Both the position numbers and the translations under genes were made by a program. The notes beneath the pieces are model-generated. The model was not told the DNA's origin. It did not search any database and saw only the letters and a list, made by a program, of their open reading frames with translations. A stretch of 64,000 nt of DNA from Cytobacillus oceanisediminis 2691 (GTDB lineage: Bacteria; Bacillota; Bacilli; Bacillales; Cytobacillaceae): NCBI RefSeq assembly GCF_007678455.1, contig NZ_VEEP01000002.1, forward strand, positions 343,099 to 407,098, given 5' to 3'. Numbering within the stretch: the first letter of the stretch is position 1; each line of letters opens with the position of its first letter. This document shows positions 26,393 to 35,598 of this stretch, in pieces.

Positions 26393-26540
26393 CTATTTTT
26401 CAAAATTCTTCATCGCCTGTTCCATAAATTCAGCCAGGGCAGCCTCATCTCCGGGAAAGGCCGGCCATAGTGGAACGATTAATATAAGATGCAAACAATC
26501 CGCTCACCGTCCGGCTGTTAATATGTTTTTCCCCATCCAA
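26393..26540 (-). pseudogene. Possible frameshifted small ORF ahead of the GNAT gene
   Basis: AAAGGAGAG precedes a TTG at 26540. That frame reads MDGEKHINSRTVSGLFASYI... and stops after about 31 codons. A neighbouring frame then carries a protein-like tail, LWPAFPGDEAALAEFMEQAM (then KNFEK), whose TAG (26395-26393) abuts the GNAT ribosome site. Joining the two needs one indel. It may be a broken ~48-residue gene, or just a short peptide from a downstream TTG. I do not recognise the family. Confidence 0.35.
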
Positions 26541-26564
26541 TATAGCTCTCCTTTCTTCCCTGGT

Positions 26565-26602
26565 AAAAAACAAAGAGAATCCCAGTATTTCTCAGGATTC
26601 TC
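26565..26602 (-). terminator. Terminator of ADP-ribosylglycohydrolase gene
   Basis: Reverse strand: GAGAATCC, 12-nt loop, GGATTCTC, then TTTGTTTTTT. Confidence 0.85.
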
Positions 26603-26609
26603 CCTTAAC

Positions 26610-27656
26610 CTATACCGTTTCATATCTCTCATATAACTTGCCAGCTAGATCGACAATCAATTCTTTTAGCTCTACTTGATTCGCCCATTCTTCAGGCACA
26701 GCCTTGAGACCCTGGCAGGCACCGATAATATTTCCGCAGATCGAGCCCGTTGAGTCACTGTCGCCATCATGATTTACTGACAGGATCAACGCCTTCCGGA
26801 AGTCTGTTTCCTTCAAAGCACAGTACAACGCAATCGCAAGTGCTTCCTCGGCTACCCAGCCTTCGCCAAGCTGCGATATCGCTTCTCCAGAATCCACGTC
26901 ACTTTTTGCAAGTTCAACCGCATCCTCAATGGACTTCAATGTCTCTTCATGATGACGGTAGCTTTTCAAAATGGCCATGGCATCCTCGGTGCTTTCGGAT
27001 AAACTTTTGCCATTGAGCAGTTCTGCAATGAACACAGCGAGTGATCCAGCTGCCAAATATCCAGACGGATGTCCATGGGTAATCGCGGCGATTTCCGCAG
27101 CCACTCTGAATGCTTGCTCCGGGTCTTTATGTAAAAATAAGCCGACTGGTGCAACACGCATGACCCCGCCACATCCCTTGCTGTTGTTGATCGGCCTTTC
27201 GATCGTTCCCATTTTATTGCTTTCAAGCGCCGACAGGCATGTGTTGCCCGGGGCCCTTGCTGAATACAATTCTTTATATTGTAAAATGCTGCTGCCCGCC
27301 TCATGGGGCTGGGGATCAAGCAGCCAGTCATAATGCTCATCCGGCAGGGCTCTTGTCTGGGTATAAAGCCAGCGGAGATAAGATTGATAGGTGCCGCTTC
27401 CTGCAAAGCTCCCAATCCCCCGTTCGCTCATGCGGTCATATGCCCAGATCAGGCCATCAGCCGTGAACAGCGTCATCTGGGTATCATCGGAAAACAAGGC
27501 CTTTCCTGTGTAACGATCAAGCTCTAAATCGGTTATACCTTCCTCGCCAAATCTCGATTTAATCTCATCAAGCTTCATGAACTCTACCGTGTAACCAAGA
27601 GCATCTCCAATCGCACCGCCAAGCAAGGACGCTATGAACAAATCTTTTTTAGACAT
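26610..27656 (-). CDS. ADP-ribosylglycohydrolase family protein
   Basis: This 348-residue protein of the DraG/ARH fold would remove ADP-ribose from modified targets. Both metal-binding ends are present: LGGAIGDALGY and SDDTQMTLF near the N-terminus, and NHDGDSDSTGSICGNIIGA near the C-terminus (the D-x-D-S/T site), with GCGGVMRVAPVGL between. No ADP-ribosyltransferase gene is seen nearby, so the target is unknown. I chose the ATG at 27656, 5 nt after AAAGGAG; the frame is open 15 codons further but without a ribosome site. Confidence 0.9.
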   Translation of the reverse strand: MSKKDLFIASLLGGAIGDALGYTVEFMKLDEIKSRFGEEGITDLELDRYTGKALFSDDTQMTLFTADGLIWAYDRMSERGIGSFAGSGTYQSYLRWLYTQTRALPDEHYDWLLDPQPHEAGSSILQYKELYSARAPGNTCLSALESNKMGTIERPINNSKGCGGVMRVAPVGLFLHKDPEQAFRVAAEIAAITHGHPSGYLAAGSLAVFIAELLNGKSLSESTEDAMAILKSYRHHEETLKSIEDAVELAKSDVDSGEAISQLGEGWVAEEALAIALYCALKETDFRKALILSVNHDGDSDSTGSICGNIIGACQGLKAVPEEWANQVELKELIVDLAGKLYERYETV

Positions 27657-27761
27657 AGGGACTCCTTTGGATTGAAATTTATTAATAGTATTCTTCGCCA
27701 AACAGACCTAAAATCCTCCCTTTTTGTAATTCTTCCGGGAAGAGTAAGATGACAGGCACCA

Positions 27762-29405
27762 TCATGCGTTCTTCGTCCAGAGCTTCGTCAAATCCACATA
27801 CCCAAAATGCTTAATCTCCACATTCATCAGATTGATAGAAAACGGGATTTGCCGTTTTGTGTAATACAGGGGAACACACAGGGATTCGTCTTTCATATAT
27901 TGTTCGATCTGCAAATGGAGGCTGTTCCATTGCACAAATGGCGTTGTTGTATAGTCTTCAACGACTTGCTGTAAATATTCACTCTTTTCAATCAAGCAAT
28001 GAAGCGGTGAGAAGCTGTTTTTCAAAAAGAAAAAGTAGGAGAAATTCTGGTTCATTTCGAAAATTTCTCCGTGGATAAACAAGTCCGCTCCCATTTTTAC
28101 TTTAGGATCATAAAGAGCGTCCCGGAAGGATACTTCCTCCATTTCGACATCCAGGCCAGCCTCCTCGAGCTTTTCTTTTAACCATAAAGACGTATTCGTC
28201 GTGTAATTCACATAAATCATCTTGAGCGGCGCTGATAAGGACGGCTTTGTAAATTCCGGCATGGTGTAGGGCCGGGATAAACCGATCAGGCAGCCTTCAT
28301 TGTTGCCGGTGATCCTTCCATCAACATCTGGAAGTTCATGACGATGCCGGTCTATGACCATGTGGATGTAGTCACGGACTTCTTTACGAGCCATATCCGA
28401 GCTTCTATATGGATTCATGACCACAATGCCAAAGCCTGAATCGCTTTCCACCTTGAAGGTATCGACTTGTTTCGATTCATGGCCGGCATGATAGACAACC
28501 TGGAATTCTTTAGGTACCTGGATGAACTCCACACGGTCAAGCAGCGGCCGATACCCGTAGTATTGCTTGAACGCGCTTAAAGCTGTTTTCTCTGCAGATT
28601 CCTCTGCCAGATAAAATCCTCCTGTCCCCAGCAGCTTTCCATTCACTTCTTTAAAAATGCTTGCGGTCAAGAGGCCCAAGAGCTGGAGTACATAGGAACA
28701 GCCGCCAGGAAACTCAAGCTTCACCACCAGTGGAGATGGAGTTGTGATTGCCGTGATGGGTTTCCACAAGTCTGCAAAATTCTCATCCTGTTTCATTTGC
28801 TGCAAACAACCGACGGCATCCTCAGCTTTTAAAATCGAGCCATCATGGAAGGCAACATCCTTCCGTAAATATAATACGAGTTGGTTATCTGTGTATTCCC
28901 AGCTGTGGGCCAGTTCCGGGTCAACCGAATCGTCGGCATTCAGAGTGACGAGCCTGTTATAGAGATTGGCGATGATATTTGCGCTATGGGCATCCGCCAA
29001 TTTTAAAGGATGGAAGGTGACAAAAGGATAAAATCTTGGGATGATTAAGCTGTCCTGTCCTTCCTGGTTGAAGCCAAGCTTTGCCTGGAAAGCAGTCATC
29101 AGCCGCTGCTTCGTTTCCACCGACCAATCCAGCAGCAGTAATTTGCTTACAGACTCGATTGGTTCTTTTTCAAGGCTCCTGAAAAATAGATCTTCATATT
29201 CCTGCTCAACTTGACGATTCCACTCCAGTGAGGAAGTATTGCCCCTTCCCCTTCCGGACTGGAACGTGAGCCAGCCTTCCTCCTGCCATTGCTGAAGCTT
29301 TCGGCGTGTCTGCTTCGTACTGAGCACCAGGACTTCAGCAAGTTCCTCTACTTTTACAGCTCCTGATTTGACCTGATTCCATAACAATAGTAAATGGCGA
29401 TCCAT
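27762..29405 (-). CDS. SgrR-like transcriptional regulator with solute-binding domain
   Basis: This 547-residue cytoplasmic protein has an N-terminal winged HTH of the SgrR type (about residues 1-100: VEELAEVLVLSTKQTRRKLQQW, then EEGWLTFQSGRGRGN) fused to a family-5 solute-binding-protein fold (about 120-540: IIANLYNRLVTLNADDSVDPELAHSWEY, VAFHDGSILKAEDAVGCL). It lacks a signal peptide, so the binding domain acts as an internal sensor. It is divergent from an MFS exporter with a 96-bp shared region, so it very probably controls that gene. The ATG follows AAGGAG. Confidence 0.88.
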   Translation of the reverse strand: MDRHLLLLWNQVKSGAVKVEELAEVLVLSTKQTRRKLQQWQEEGWLTFQSGRGRGNTSSLEWNRQVEQEYEDLFFRSLEKEPIESVSKLLLLDWSVETKQRLMTAFQAKLGFNQEGQDSLIIPRFYPFVTFHPLKLADAHSANIIANLYNRLVTLNADDSVDPELAHSWEYTDNQLVLYLRKDVAFHDGSILKAEDAVGCLQQMKQDENFADLWKPITAITTPSPLVVKLEFPGGCSYVLQLLGLLTASIFKEVNGKLLGTGGFYLAEESAEKTALSAFKQYYGYRPLLDRVEFIQVPKEFQVVYHAGHESKQVDTFKVESDSGFGIVVMNPYRSSDMARKEVRDYIHMVIDRHRHELPDVDGRITGNNEGCLIGLSRPYTMPEFTKPSLSAPLKMIYVNYTTNTSLWLKEKLEEAGLDVEMEEVSFRDALYDPKVKMGADLFIHGEIFEMNQNFSYFFFLKNSFSPLHCLIEKSEYLQQVVEDYTTTPFVQWNSLHLQIEQYMKDESLCVPLYYTKRQIPFSINLMNVEIKHFGYVDLTKLWTKNA

Positions 29406-29501
29406 ATGTTCTCCTTAAAAGTGGACATTTTTATTTTAAAAGGGAATTTTTAGTTATACCCGTCTCCTTTAATATACAGATTATAGAAGGAGGCTGGCAA
29501 T

Positions 29502-30752
29502 ATGAAATGGAAAGAATATCCTCAAAATCTGAAAGTCCGCTTAATTACTTCTTTTTTTAACCGGGCAATTTCAAGCGCAGTCATGCCGTTCATGGCCTTA
29601 TTTTTCGCGCAGCATAAAGGAGCAGTGTGGGCAGGGATTTTTCTCGGGATAAATGTGTTCATTGCCTTCCTAGGCAATCTTGTTGGCGGATATATATCAG
29701 ACCGTTTTCACCGCAAAACGATTCTGCTGCTTACGTCTGCAATCAGTGCTGTCACTTTTGGGTTGATGACGGTCAGTTTGCTGCCTGATCAAAAATGGAT
29801 AACAGCCTTCGCTGGCGGATATATGTTTTTCATGCTATTCAGCAGTTTGGGCCGTCCTTCGATGCAGGCGATTATCATCGATTCAACGACAGCTGAAAAC
29901 CGCAAAGCGATTTACGCTCTCGACTATTGGTTCACGAATTTGTCTCTGGCAATCGGGGCTGCCCTCGGCGGGTTGTTTTATGCCCATCACCAGTTGGCTT
30001 TGTTCACGGCATTGACAATTGCCTCTGCCTGTCTGCCAATAGCCTATGCGATCTGGCTTCAGGACACATCCGTTCCCCTGCTGGCGCAAAAACACAAAAA
30101 TATCTTTATCGACCTGATTGCCAACTACAAAGTAGCATTGCAGGATAAACCGTTCGTCATGGCGATTGTTGGTAGCATGTTCATTTACGCAGCTGAATTC
30201 TCTCTCAACAGCTATATAGGCGTTCGTTTGGCTGAGGAGTTTCGCCCGCTGTTTGTTGGGAACTTTGAAATTTCAGGTGTTCGGATGCTTAGTATCCTCA
30301 ACATCCAGAACATGCTCCTCGTCGTGATGCTGACTTTTATCGTCACGAAGATGACCGACAAGTTCGATAAGAAAAAGATGCTGCTTGCCGGACTGATCCT
30401 TTACAGCATTGGATACACCGTGATTACTTCTGCAAATGTCTGGTACGCATTGCTTTTGTTCAACCTGGTTGCTACCATCGGCGAACTGATTTATTCACCA
30501 ATCGCCAATGCCGAAAAAGCCAATATGATGCCAGAAGACAAACGAGGATCCTATTCAGCGTTTTCAGGCATCAGCTTCAGCGGAGCAGATTTGATTGCCC
30601 GGTCGACAATCATCATGGGTGCCTTTTTGGTGCCGAGCATGATGAGTGTGTATATTGGCTTCATTTTGATGGCAGGAACATCGTTGTTGTATGGCGGTTT
30701 GTTTGTGGTTCGCGGGAAGAAACGAAAAGAGTTATATGTGAAAACTGTATAA
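29502..30752 (+). CDS. MFS transporter (drug-efflux type)
   Basis: This 416-residue protein has 12 predicted membrane helices and an MFS loop motif in GGYISDRFHRKTILLLTS after helix 2. The second half shows TDKFDKKKMLLAG, the equivalent loop. Similar Bacillus proteins are annotated as MDR-type exporters; the substrate is unknown. The ATG follows AAGGAGG. It is divergent from the SgrR-like regulator, which presumably senses the exported compound (inference). Confidence 0.88.
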   Translation: MKWKEYPQNLKVRLITSFFNRAISSAVMPFMALFFAQHKGAVWAGIFLGINVFIAFLGNLVGGYISDRFHRKTILLLTSAISAVTFGLMTVSLLPDQKWITAFAGGYMFFMLFSSLGRPSMQAIIIDSTTAENRKAIYALDYWFTNLSLAIGAALGGLFYAHHQLALFTALTIASACLPIAYAIWLQDTSVPLLAQKHKNIFIDLIANYKVALQDKPFVMAIVGSMFIYAAEFSLNSYIGVRLAEEFRPLFVGNFEISGVRMLSILNIQNMLLVVMLTFIVTKMTDKFDKKKMLLAGLILYSIGYTVITSANVWYALLLFNLVATIGELIYSPIANAEKANMMPEDKRGSYSAFSGISFSGADLIARSTIIMGAFLVPSMMSVYIGFILMAGTSLLYGGLFVVRGKKRKELYVKTV

Positions 30753-30754
30753 AA

Positions 30755-30791
30755 AAGAGGGAAAACCTTACGTGTAGGTTTCCCCTCTTTT
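30755..30791. terminator. Bidirectional terminator after the MFS gene
   Basis: AAAGAGGGAAAACCT, TACGTG-type loop, AGGTTTCCCCTCTTTT, with A/T runs on both sides. It also touches the stop of the small reverse gene at 30791. Confidence 0.85.
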
Positions 30792-30922
30792 CATTTCACG
30801 TCTGAAGAGTCGTCGTAATCATAGCGGAAGCCGTCTGTTTGATTAGCAGAGTTTTCGTTCTTTTGGTCTTTCTGCTGCTGTTCAATTGCATTCTCGTCTT
30901 GTTGTTTTTTGTCAGGATTCAA
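30791..30922 (-). CDS. Small hydrophilic protein, 43 aa
   Basis: AAAGGAGG lies 8 nt before a TTG at 30922, and the frame runs 43 codons to a TGA at the edge of a terminator. The product is highly charged and Gln/Asn/Asp-rich (MNPDKKQQDENAIEQQQKDQ ... GFRYDYDDSSDVK) with no hydrophobic stretch, so it is probably disordered. Its composition resembles small spore or stress-related proteins, but no family is recognised. The strong ribosome site and the terminator support it as a real gene. Confidence 0.6.
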   Translation of the reverse strand: MNPDKKQQDENAIEQQQKDQKNENSANQTDGFRYDYDDSSDVK

Positions 30923-31036
30923 GTGGTTTGCCTCCTTTTTATACTCTATTATCCCATGGTAATTCTTCTTATATTCATAAGGCTGATGATCGTGGAAATA
31001 CTAGGAGTATAAATCCTTACATAACGAGGCAGCCCA

Positions 31037-32053
31037 ATGCAGCGCAATTACGCAATCGACTACATTAAATTTTATGCCATCCTGGCAGTCGTCATCATTC
31101 ATACCTTCCCGGGCAATGATCAGCCCGGCTATTTTGTCCTTGATAATCTTTCAAGGTTTGCTGTTCCGTTTTTCTTCGCTGCTTCAGGCTATCTTTTCAG
31201 TCTTAAGGTGAGCGGCAATCAGCAGTCCTTTGCTTACTTCAGAAAATATGTCACAAAAATACTGAAGATCTATGTTAGCTGGCTTATTTTTTATTTTGTC
31301 TATGATGTAGCGAGAATCATGCTGACAAATGAAAACCCTTCGGCTGAACTTTCGAAGTATATGGAGAATATGACGGCCCTTAACCTCCTCTATTATGGCC
31401 AGGGGACAAGCGGCTATCAGCTGTGGTTCGTGATTTCACTGGTATGGAGCACCGCGATTCTATACCTCTTTTACAGGCTGAAGAAAGTCAGGCTGCTTTT
31501 GGTGATCGCACTTTGCTTCAATCTCCTTGGCCTTTTTGGACAGTCTTATTCCATATTCGATGAGCTGCCGGTCAGTACAACCCGCGCCGCTCTATATGTC
31601 AGCCTGTTCTATACGGTTTTAGGATTCTGGCTTGCCACCATTCAAACCTGGCAAAAATATAACGGCAGAATCTATTTCTACTTGTTTTGCCTCTTTACCC
31701 TTCTGCAGGTTTCAGAAGGATTCTGGCTGCAAAAGGGATTGGAAGCCAAACATGGAGAGTACTTCTTTTCGACGATTTTCCTAACCTTGTTTCTGTTCCT
31801 GTACGCGTTAAGCAATCCCAAACTCGGAAAAGGCCTATTCCTCACCAAAATGGGCGCAAACTCGCTCGGAATATATGCCATTCATGTTTTCTTCATTGAT
31901 ATGGTCGATCTCTTCTTTGAAAAAATCGGCTTGGAACCTAGCACTCATAACTTACTGCAGAATTTAGTGGATGCGTTTCTTGTTTTTGTTGTGTCGTATG
32001 CAGCTTATCAATTGCTTCAAAAACTGAAGGCATTTCGCCTAAATCGAAACTAA
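31037..32053 (+). CDS. Membrane acyltransferase (acyltransferase-3 family)
   Basis: This 338-residue protein has about ten membrane helices. It opens with the family motif YAIDYIKFYAILAVVIIHTFP (the catalytic-type His in the first helix) and has AVPFFFAASGYLF, where the R/F-P-F-F-F-x-x-S-G-Y pattern is typical. Members transfer acyl groups to sugars or other envelope molecules; the target is unknown. It is not next to polysaccharide genes. The ATG follows AACGAGGCAGCCCA. A bidirectional terminator follows. Confidence 0.88.
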   Translation: MQRNYAIDYIKFYAILAVVIIHTFPGNDQPGYFVLDNLSRFAVPFFFAASGYLFSLKVSGNQQSFAYFRKYVTKILKIYVSWLIFYFVYDVARIMLTNENPSAELSKYMENMTALNLLYYGQGTSGYQLWFVISLVWSTAILYLFYRLKKVRLLLVIALCFNLLGLFGQSYSIFDELPVSTTRAALYVSLFYTVLGFWLATIQTWQKYNGRIYFYLFCLFTLLQVSEGFWLQKGLEAKHGEYFFSTIFLTLFLFLYALSNPKLGKGLFLTKMGANSLGIYAIHVFFIDMVDLFFEKIGLEPSTHNLLQNLVDAFLVFVVSYAAYQLLQKLKAFRLNRN

Positions 32054-32059
32054 CGAAAA

Positions 32060-32096
32060 AAGCAATTACGAACATATTCAGTTCGCAATTGCTTCT
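32060..32096. terminator. Bidirectional terminator after the acyltransferase gene
   Basis: AAGCAATTACGAAC, ATATTCA, GTTCGCAATTGCTT, one mismatch. It is followed by a pyrimidine-rich tail forward and a TTTTTCG tail in reverse. Confidence 0.82.
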
Positions 32097-32099
32097 CTC

Positions 32100-33209
32100 T
32101 TAGTTCACTACAAGGGCACGTTTGCCCATCGCATTATATATGTTGATGAACTTTGCTTTTGGCAATCGGACGTCTTTTTTTACTGCTTCACTGTCGTTGA
32201 AATAAACATAGTTTGCGTCTGTTCCGGTAATGACGATATTATGTAATGGCCTTGCAGCATTAATCGTTTTGCCTGCTGTCGTTTTCCATGTCCTCGCAAC
32301 TGGCATTTCATAATTGATCGTAAACCAGACCAGCACCGGCTTACCTTGTTTCACATAACTTTCAATCTCAGTAAAATTCTTGCCAGTCAGAGCAATTCCT
32401 CCCGGCCGGTACTTGTCGAGCACTTTTTTAAGCGGCCCTGGATTGATCGTATAGCCATTGCCAAATGGTGTCCCGACAAAGCCAACATTCGGGTCTCCCC
32501 AAATTTTGATCGAACCGTCAGAATTCCGGACTAGTTTGGTTGAATCATATGGCATTTGCTTAGCAAGTGTTGTTTTATCAGCATTCACTCCATAGTAGCG
32601 GAGAGCCATGGCAAGTGAGGTAACCTCACAGCCGCTCGGCAATTCTGGACGCTGTGCAATCACAGGAATGTCCATTTTTTTGTTGAAAGATGCATTGCTT
32701 GTCGATACATAATCCCCGCTGACAAAACCGATTTTTCCTTTATATGAAATTTTATACCAGCCATTGCTTTCCTGTCGGATTACATCGAGCACTGTACCAT
32801 TATTGATAAGCCCCATGCTCTTATACTGAGTGCCAGGTCCAGTCCTGAAATGCAATCTTGTAGCCGTAACTCTGTATACTGCAGAACTGTACACATAATC
32901 ACCGCTGACATAAGCCGTTTTTCCATTGAAGGAAATTTTGTACCATCCATTATTCATCCGTTGAATCACATTTAGCTTGTTGCCCTGGACCAGCCGGCCG
33001 ACTTTTGCATAGTTCGTACCCGGTCCCGATCTGACATTCAGGACATCTGCTGTTACGGTAAAAGTTGGCCCAGCAGCTTGTGCCACTGTTTCATTGCCAG
33101 GAAACAAAGGAATTTCCGGCATCATCAGACTGCTGCTGACTAGGATCGTTGAGGCAACCATGCCTTTCGCAACCCTCTTCTTAAACAATGAGTAGTTGTC
33201 CTTTTTCAT
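32100..33209 (-). CDS. Secreted protein with two SH3b domains and C39-like peptidase domain
   Basis: This 369-residue protein has an N-terminal hydrophobic signal segment (KGMVASTILVSSSLMMPEIP) ending near VAQAAG. Two bacterial SH3 domains follow (about 50-105 and 115-172: LNVRSGPGTNYAKVGRL and LHFRTGPGTQYKSMGLI). A C39_2-type papain-like domain comes next, with the Cys in LPSGCEVTSLAMAL, the His in RPLHNIVITG and the Asp/Asn in YVYFNDSE. The SH3 domains suggest peptidoglycan binding, and the catalytic domain may act as a cell-wall or peptide hydrolase (inference). I chose the ATG at 33209 after GGGGGAG, not the upstream in-frame start. Confidence 0.87.
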   Translation of the reverse strand: MKKDNYSLFKKRVAKGMVASTILVSSSLMMPEIPLFPGNETVAQAAGPTFTVTADVLNVRSGPGTNYAKVGRLVQGNKLNVIQRMNNGWYKISFNGKTAYVSGDYVYSSAVYRVTATRLHFRTGPGTQYKSMGLINNGTVLDVIRQESNGWYKISYKGKIGFVSGDYVSTSNASFNKKMDIPVIAQRPELPSGCEVTSLAMALRYYGVNADKTTLAKQMPYDSTKLVRNSDGSIKIWGDPNVGFVGTPFGNGYTINPGPLKKVLDKYRPGGIALTGKNFTEIESYVKQGKPVLVWFTINYEMPVARTWKTTAGKTINAARPLHNIVITGTDANYVYFNDSEAVKKDVRLPKAKFINIYNAMGKRALVVN

Positions 33210-33467
33210 TCGTCGTTCTCCCCCAGTTTTGCAGAATTTCCTCAAGCTGTGTCGAAAACTATGAATCTACTACAAAACTATCGGGAATGGCATATCAAGT
33301 CCACCGAAAACCGCGAAAATCGCGATAATTGAACCCATTGGTTTACATGCACAAAGATTAGCAGGAAAATTGTTTTAGACTTTTTACGGAAAATGAGGAT
33401 AATATGCCGAGAGACAAGCCGCTAAAGAAAGGTCCCTTTCCCTATTGATTTTTCATACTAAAACCCA

Positions 33468-33490
33468 CTCGATATAGCATCAAGTGGGTT
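33468..33490 (-). terminator. Terminator of the EcsC gene
   Basis: Reverse strand: AACCCACT, loop, AGTGGGTT, then TTAGT; the T-run is modest. Confidence 0.65.
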
Positions 33491-33501
33491 CCCTCATTCT
33501 T

Positions 33502-34317
33502 TTATGATAAATCAGCAGAATCTGAGACCCTCTCAAGCCTCTCCAAAATCCGCCTCTTCTGATAAAGCATCGTCCCTGTCTCGGCAAGGTCGCTGACCAT
33601 TGAGCGATTGGCGAATGCGCCGAACACAATTCCGGCTACCGGCACCATCTGGAGCAGCTTTTTCCAGCCGAATGATTCGGTGTAGGTCAGCGTCACCTCA
33701 CGCCAGCCTTGAAGCTCAGAAATGACCTCGCGTGACTTATTATCGCTGTTGAAGCCAGTAAGTTCATTCAGTATTGCCTGTTTTCCGACCACATCTGCGG
33801 AGGAGAATTGCAGGCATTTAATGATGAAGACACGCTCCTTCTTATCCTTAGGGTCGTAGCCATGGATGATCGCAATATCCTGGAGTGTTTTCAGCGAGAG
33901 TGCCAGGACTGCGGGAATATCGATTGCCAGGGTAAAAATCCCGCCGATTCCTGTGCTCGCACCCTGAATGGTTGCTGCTTTTTTTCGCTGCTCGCCCAGT
34001 GCCAATGAGGCTGTCTTCATTTCCCCCACTGGGACGTTCTCCAGATCAGAAAGCTGTCTGACACTCCGGCCAGTCTTCTTCTCGATATGGTTGAATACCG
34101 ACTTCTCGCTCGATAGATACTGGCCGCCGGTTTGAATGTAGCTGCCGAGTTCATCTAGCAGGAGACCGACCTTCTCCTGGATGAACTTTGGCGTGAAACG
34201 GTCAAGCATCTTGAACGGAAGCCTGGTCAGCTTCTCCCAAAACCATAAGCCCTTTTGGTCCTTCTCCCATTTCTCGATTTCCTTCAATTCACTCAGTAGG
34301 TATTCTCTTGAATCCAT
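33502..34317 (-). CDS. EcsC family protein
   Basis: This 271-residue protein has the EcsC-type centre (GASTGIGGIFTLAIDIPAVLALSLKTLQDIAIIHGY) and a second Gly/Ala-rich hydrophobic stretch (LLQMVPVAGIVFGAFANRSM), both probably membrane-associated. EcsC accompanies the EcsAB ABC transporter in B. subtilis, but no EcsAB genes are present here, and its molecular function is not established. I chose the ATG at 34317 because AGGTGG lies about 10 nt upstream; the ATG seven codons earlier has none. Confidence 0.85.
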   Translation of the reverse strand: MDSREYLLSELKEIEKWEKDQKGLWFWEKLTRLPFKMLDRFTPKFIQEKVGLLLDELGSYIQTGGQYLSSEKSVFNHIEKKTGRSVRQLSDLENVPVGEMKTASLALGEQRKKAATIQGASTGIGGIFTLAIDIPAVLALSLKTLQDIAIIHGYDPKDKKERVFIIKCLQFSSADVVGKQAILNELTGFNSDNKSREVISELQGWREVTLTYTESFGWKKLLQMVPVAGIVFGAFANRSMVSDLAETGTMLYQKRRILERLERVSDSADLS

Positions 34318-34377
34318 CCTCAACCATCCACCTGTCATTTTTGATACTATATTAACGGTTTACACTATAAGAAGGTT

Positions 34378-35163
34378 TCATTTTACATCAAGATTATAGT
34401 GTTCCTTGGCAAGCTGCTTGAATTTGCTCGAATCTATTTCTTCTTTCGTAACCTGCCCATCCTTCCAGCGGGTGAAACTGGATTCTGTCAGCACCATACT
34501 GCCGTTAGCAGTCACCCTGGTCAGCAGCGGCTTCTTGTTAAACGCAGATTGCGGATGTTCAGTGATAATTTTCTTCATTTCTGTTAAATCGCCAATATTC
34601 TCCACTGGCTGTCTTGATTCAAAGGCGTAGCCAATTCTCCAGTCAGTGTCCTTATTCTGAAGTTTCATTTCTAAAAAGTAGTCACCGAATTCACTTTCTT
34701 CTTTCCTCACCCGGAACTCCCCGGTCGGTGTCATGATTTCTGAGCCATCAAGCGGAACTGGCCTTAGCGGCAAATTGCCTCCAAAACCTGTATCAACCAG
34801 GTACCTCTTGCCATCATCGTTCAAAATGATCGCAGCATGCGTCAGTCCAGTTGGACTAAAGCCGTTAAGTTCAGGAACGTATACTGCCCCGCGGATCAGC
34901 TGGACATCAAGGCCATTTTCTTTTAAAAACAGGTACAAAACCCCGTTAAGATCATAACAAAGTCCGCCTTCGTTTCGGTGGAGAATTTTATCCACCAGGC
35001 TGTCCTCGTTCAATTCACCTGGGTCGCCAGAAAGCGTGCAAAGGTTCTCGAATGGAATCGCTGATGCTGTCAGTTCAAGAATTCCGGCAAGATTTTCGAG
35101 TGTAATGGGTTCTTTTGAATTCAAGCCAATTCTTTTGCGGAAAAGAACATTTATATCATTCAT
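34378..35163 (-). CDS. Arylamine N-acetyltransferase
   Basis: This 261-residue protein matches the NAT family in length and catalytic triad: Cys69 in EGGLCYDLN, the His in GLTHAAIIL and the Asp in LVDTGFGGNLP. It transfers acetyl from acetyl-CoA to arylamines and hydrazines and is thought to act in detoxification. The start at 35163 follows GAGG at 9 nt; the frame is open ten codons further upstream without a ribosome site. It lies 60 bp from the EcsC gene on the same strand, so they may be co-transcribed. Confidence 0.92.
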   Translation of the reverse strand: MNDINVLFRKRIGLNSKEPITLENLAGILELTASAIPFENLCTLSGDPGELNEDSLVDKILHRNEGGLCYDLNGVLYLFLKENGLDVQLIRGAVYVPELNGFSPTGLTHAAIILNDDGKRYLVDTGFGGNLPLRPVPLDGSEIMTPTGEFRVRKEESEFGDYFLEMKLQNKDTDWRIGYAFESRQPVENIGDLTEMKKIITEHPQSAFNKKPLLTRVTANGSMVLTESSFTRWKDGQVTKEEIDSSKFKQLAKEHYNLDVK

Positions 35164-35401
35164 CTCTCTATACCTCTTTCCAATAGTAGACATACTTCAA
35201 GAATACTTGAAAATACCATTCAAATCCCAATTAACTAATAGTTCTATTTCCTTATTTTTTCTTATTTCCTTAACTATAGAATGGTAACATTCCTGCCGTT
35301 TTTTGACGAATCCGTGACATTTATTGAAGAACTAAATCATTATCCCTAGAAAACTCCCGATTTACGCAGGATTTTGGAACTATTTGTTTGCCAGATGAAC
35401 A

Positions 35402-35441
35402 TTGACATTCCATTGCTGGTTAGGCAATTCTATTGTAAAAT
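35402..35441 (+). promoter_or_regulatory. Probable promoter of the amylopullulanase gene
   Basis: TTGCTG (35414-35419), 16 bp, TAAAAT (35436-35441). A TTGACA at 35402 is too far away for this -10. The rest of the 435-bp gap (35164-35598) holds the two cre-like sites and no ORF. Confidence 0.4.
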
Positions 35442-35456
35442 GAAAAAGATAGATTA

Positions 35457-35471
35457 TTGCAAACGCTTGCA
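35457..35471 (+). promoter_or_regulatory. CcpA cre site 1
   Basis: TTGCAAACGCTTGCA fits the consensus WTGNAANCGNWNNCW at every fixed position. It lies just downstream of the proposed -10 box, where CcpA binding represses. This predicts glucose repression of the amylopullulanase. Confidence 0.75.
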
Positions 35472-35503
35472 TTTTTCAGGGGATTAAATTTTTTTACCTG
35501 CTT

Positions 35504-35518
35504 GTGCAAACGGTTTCA
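35504..35518 (+). promoter_or_regulatory. CcpA cre-like site 2
   Basis: GTGCAAACGGTTTCA differs from the cre consensus only at the first base. It lies 47 bp after site 1 and 81 bp before the gene start. Confidence 0.55.
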
Positions 35519-35598
35519 TAAGTTGCGCATTTGAGAAAGGAGGACCTTGAAAAAACTGATTTTGAAGCATCAATCAATCTAGGGAGGAATGGATTCAG

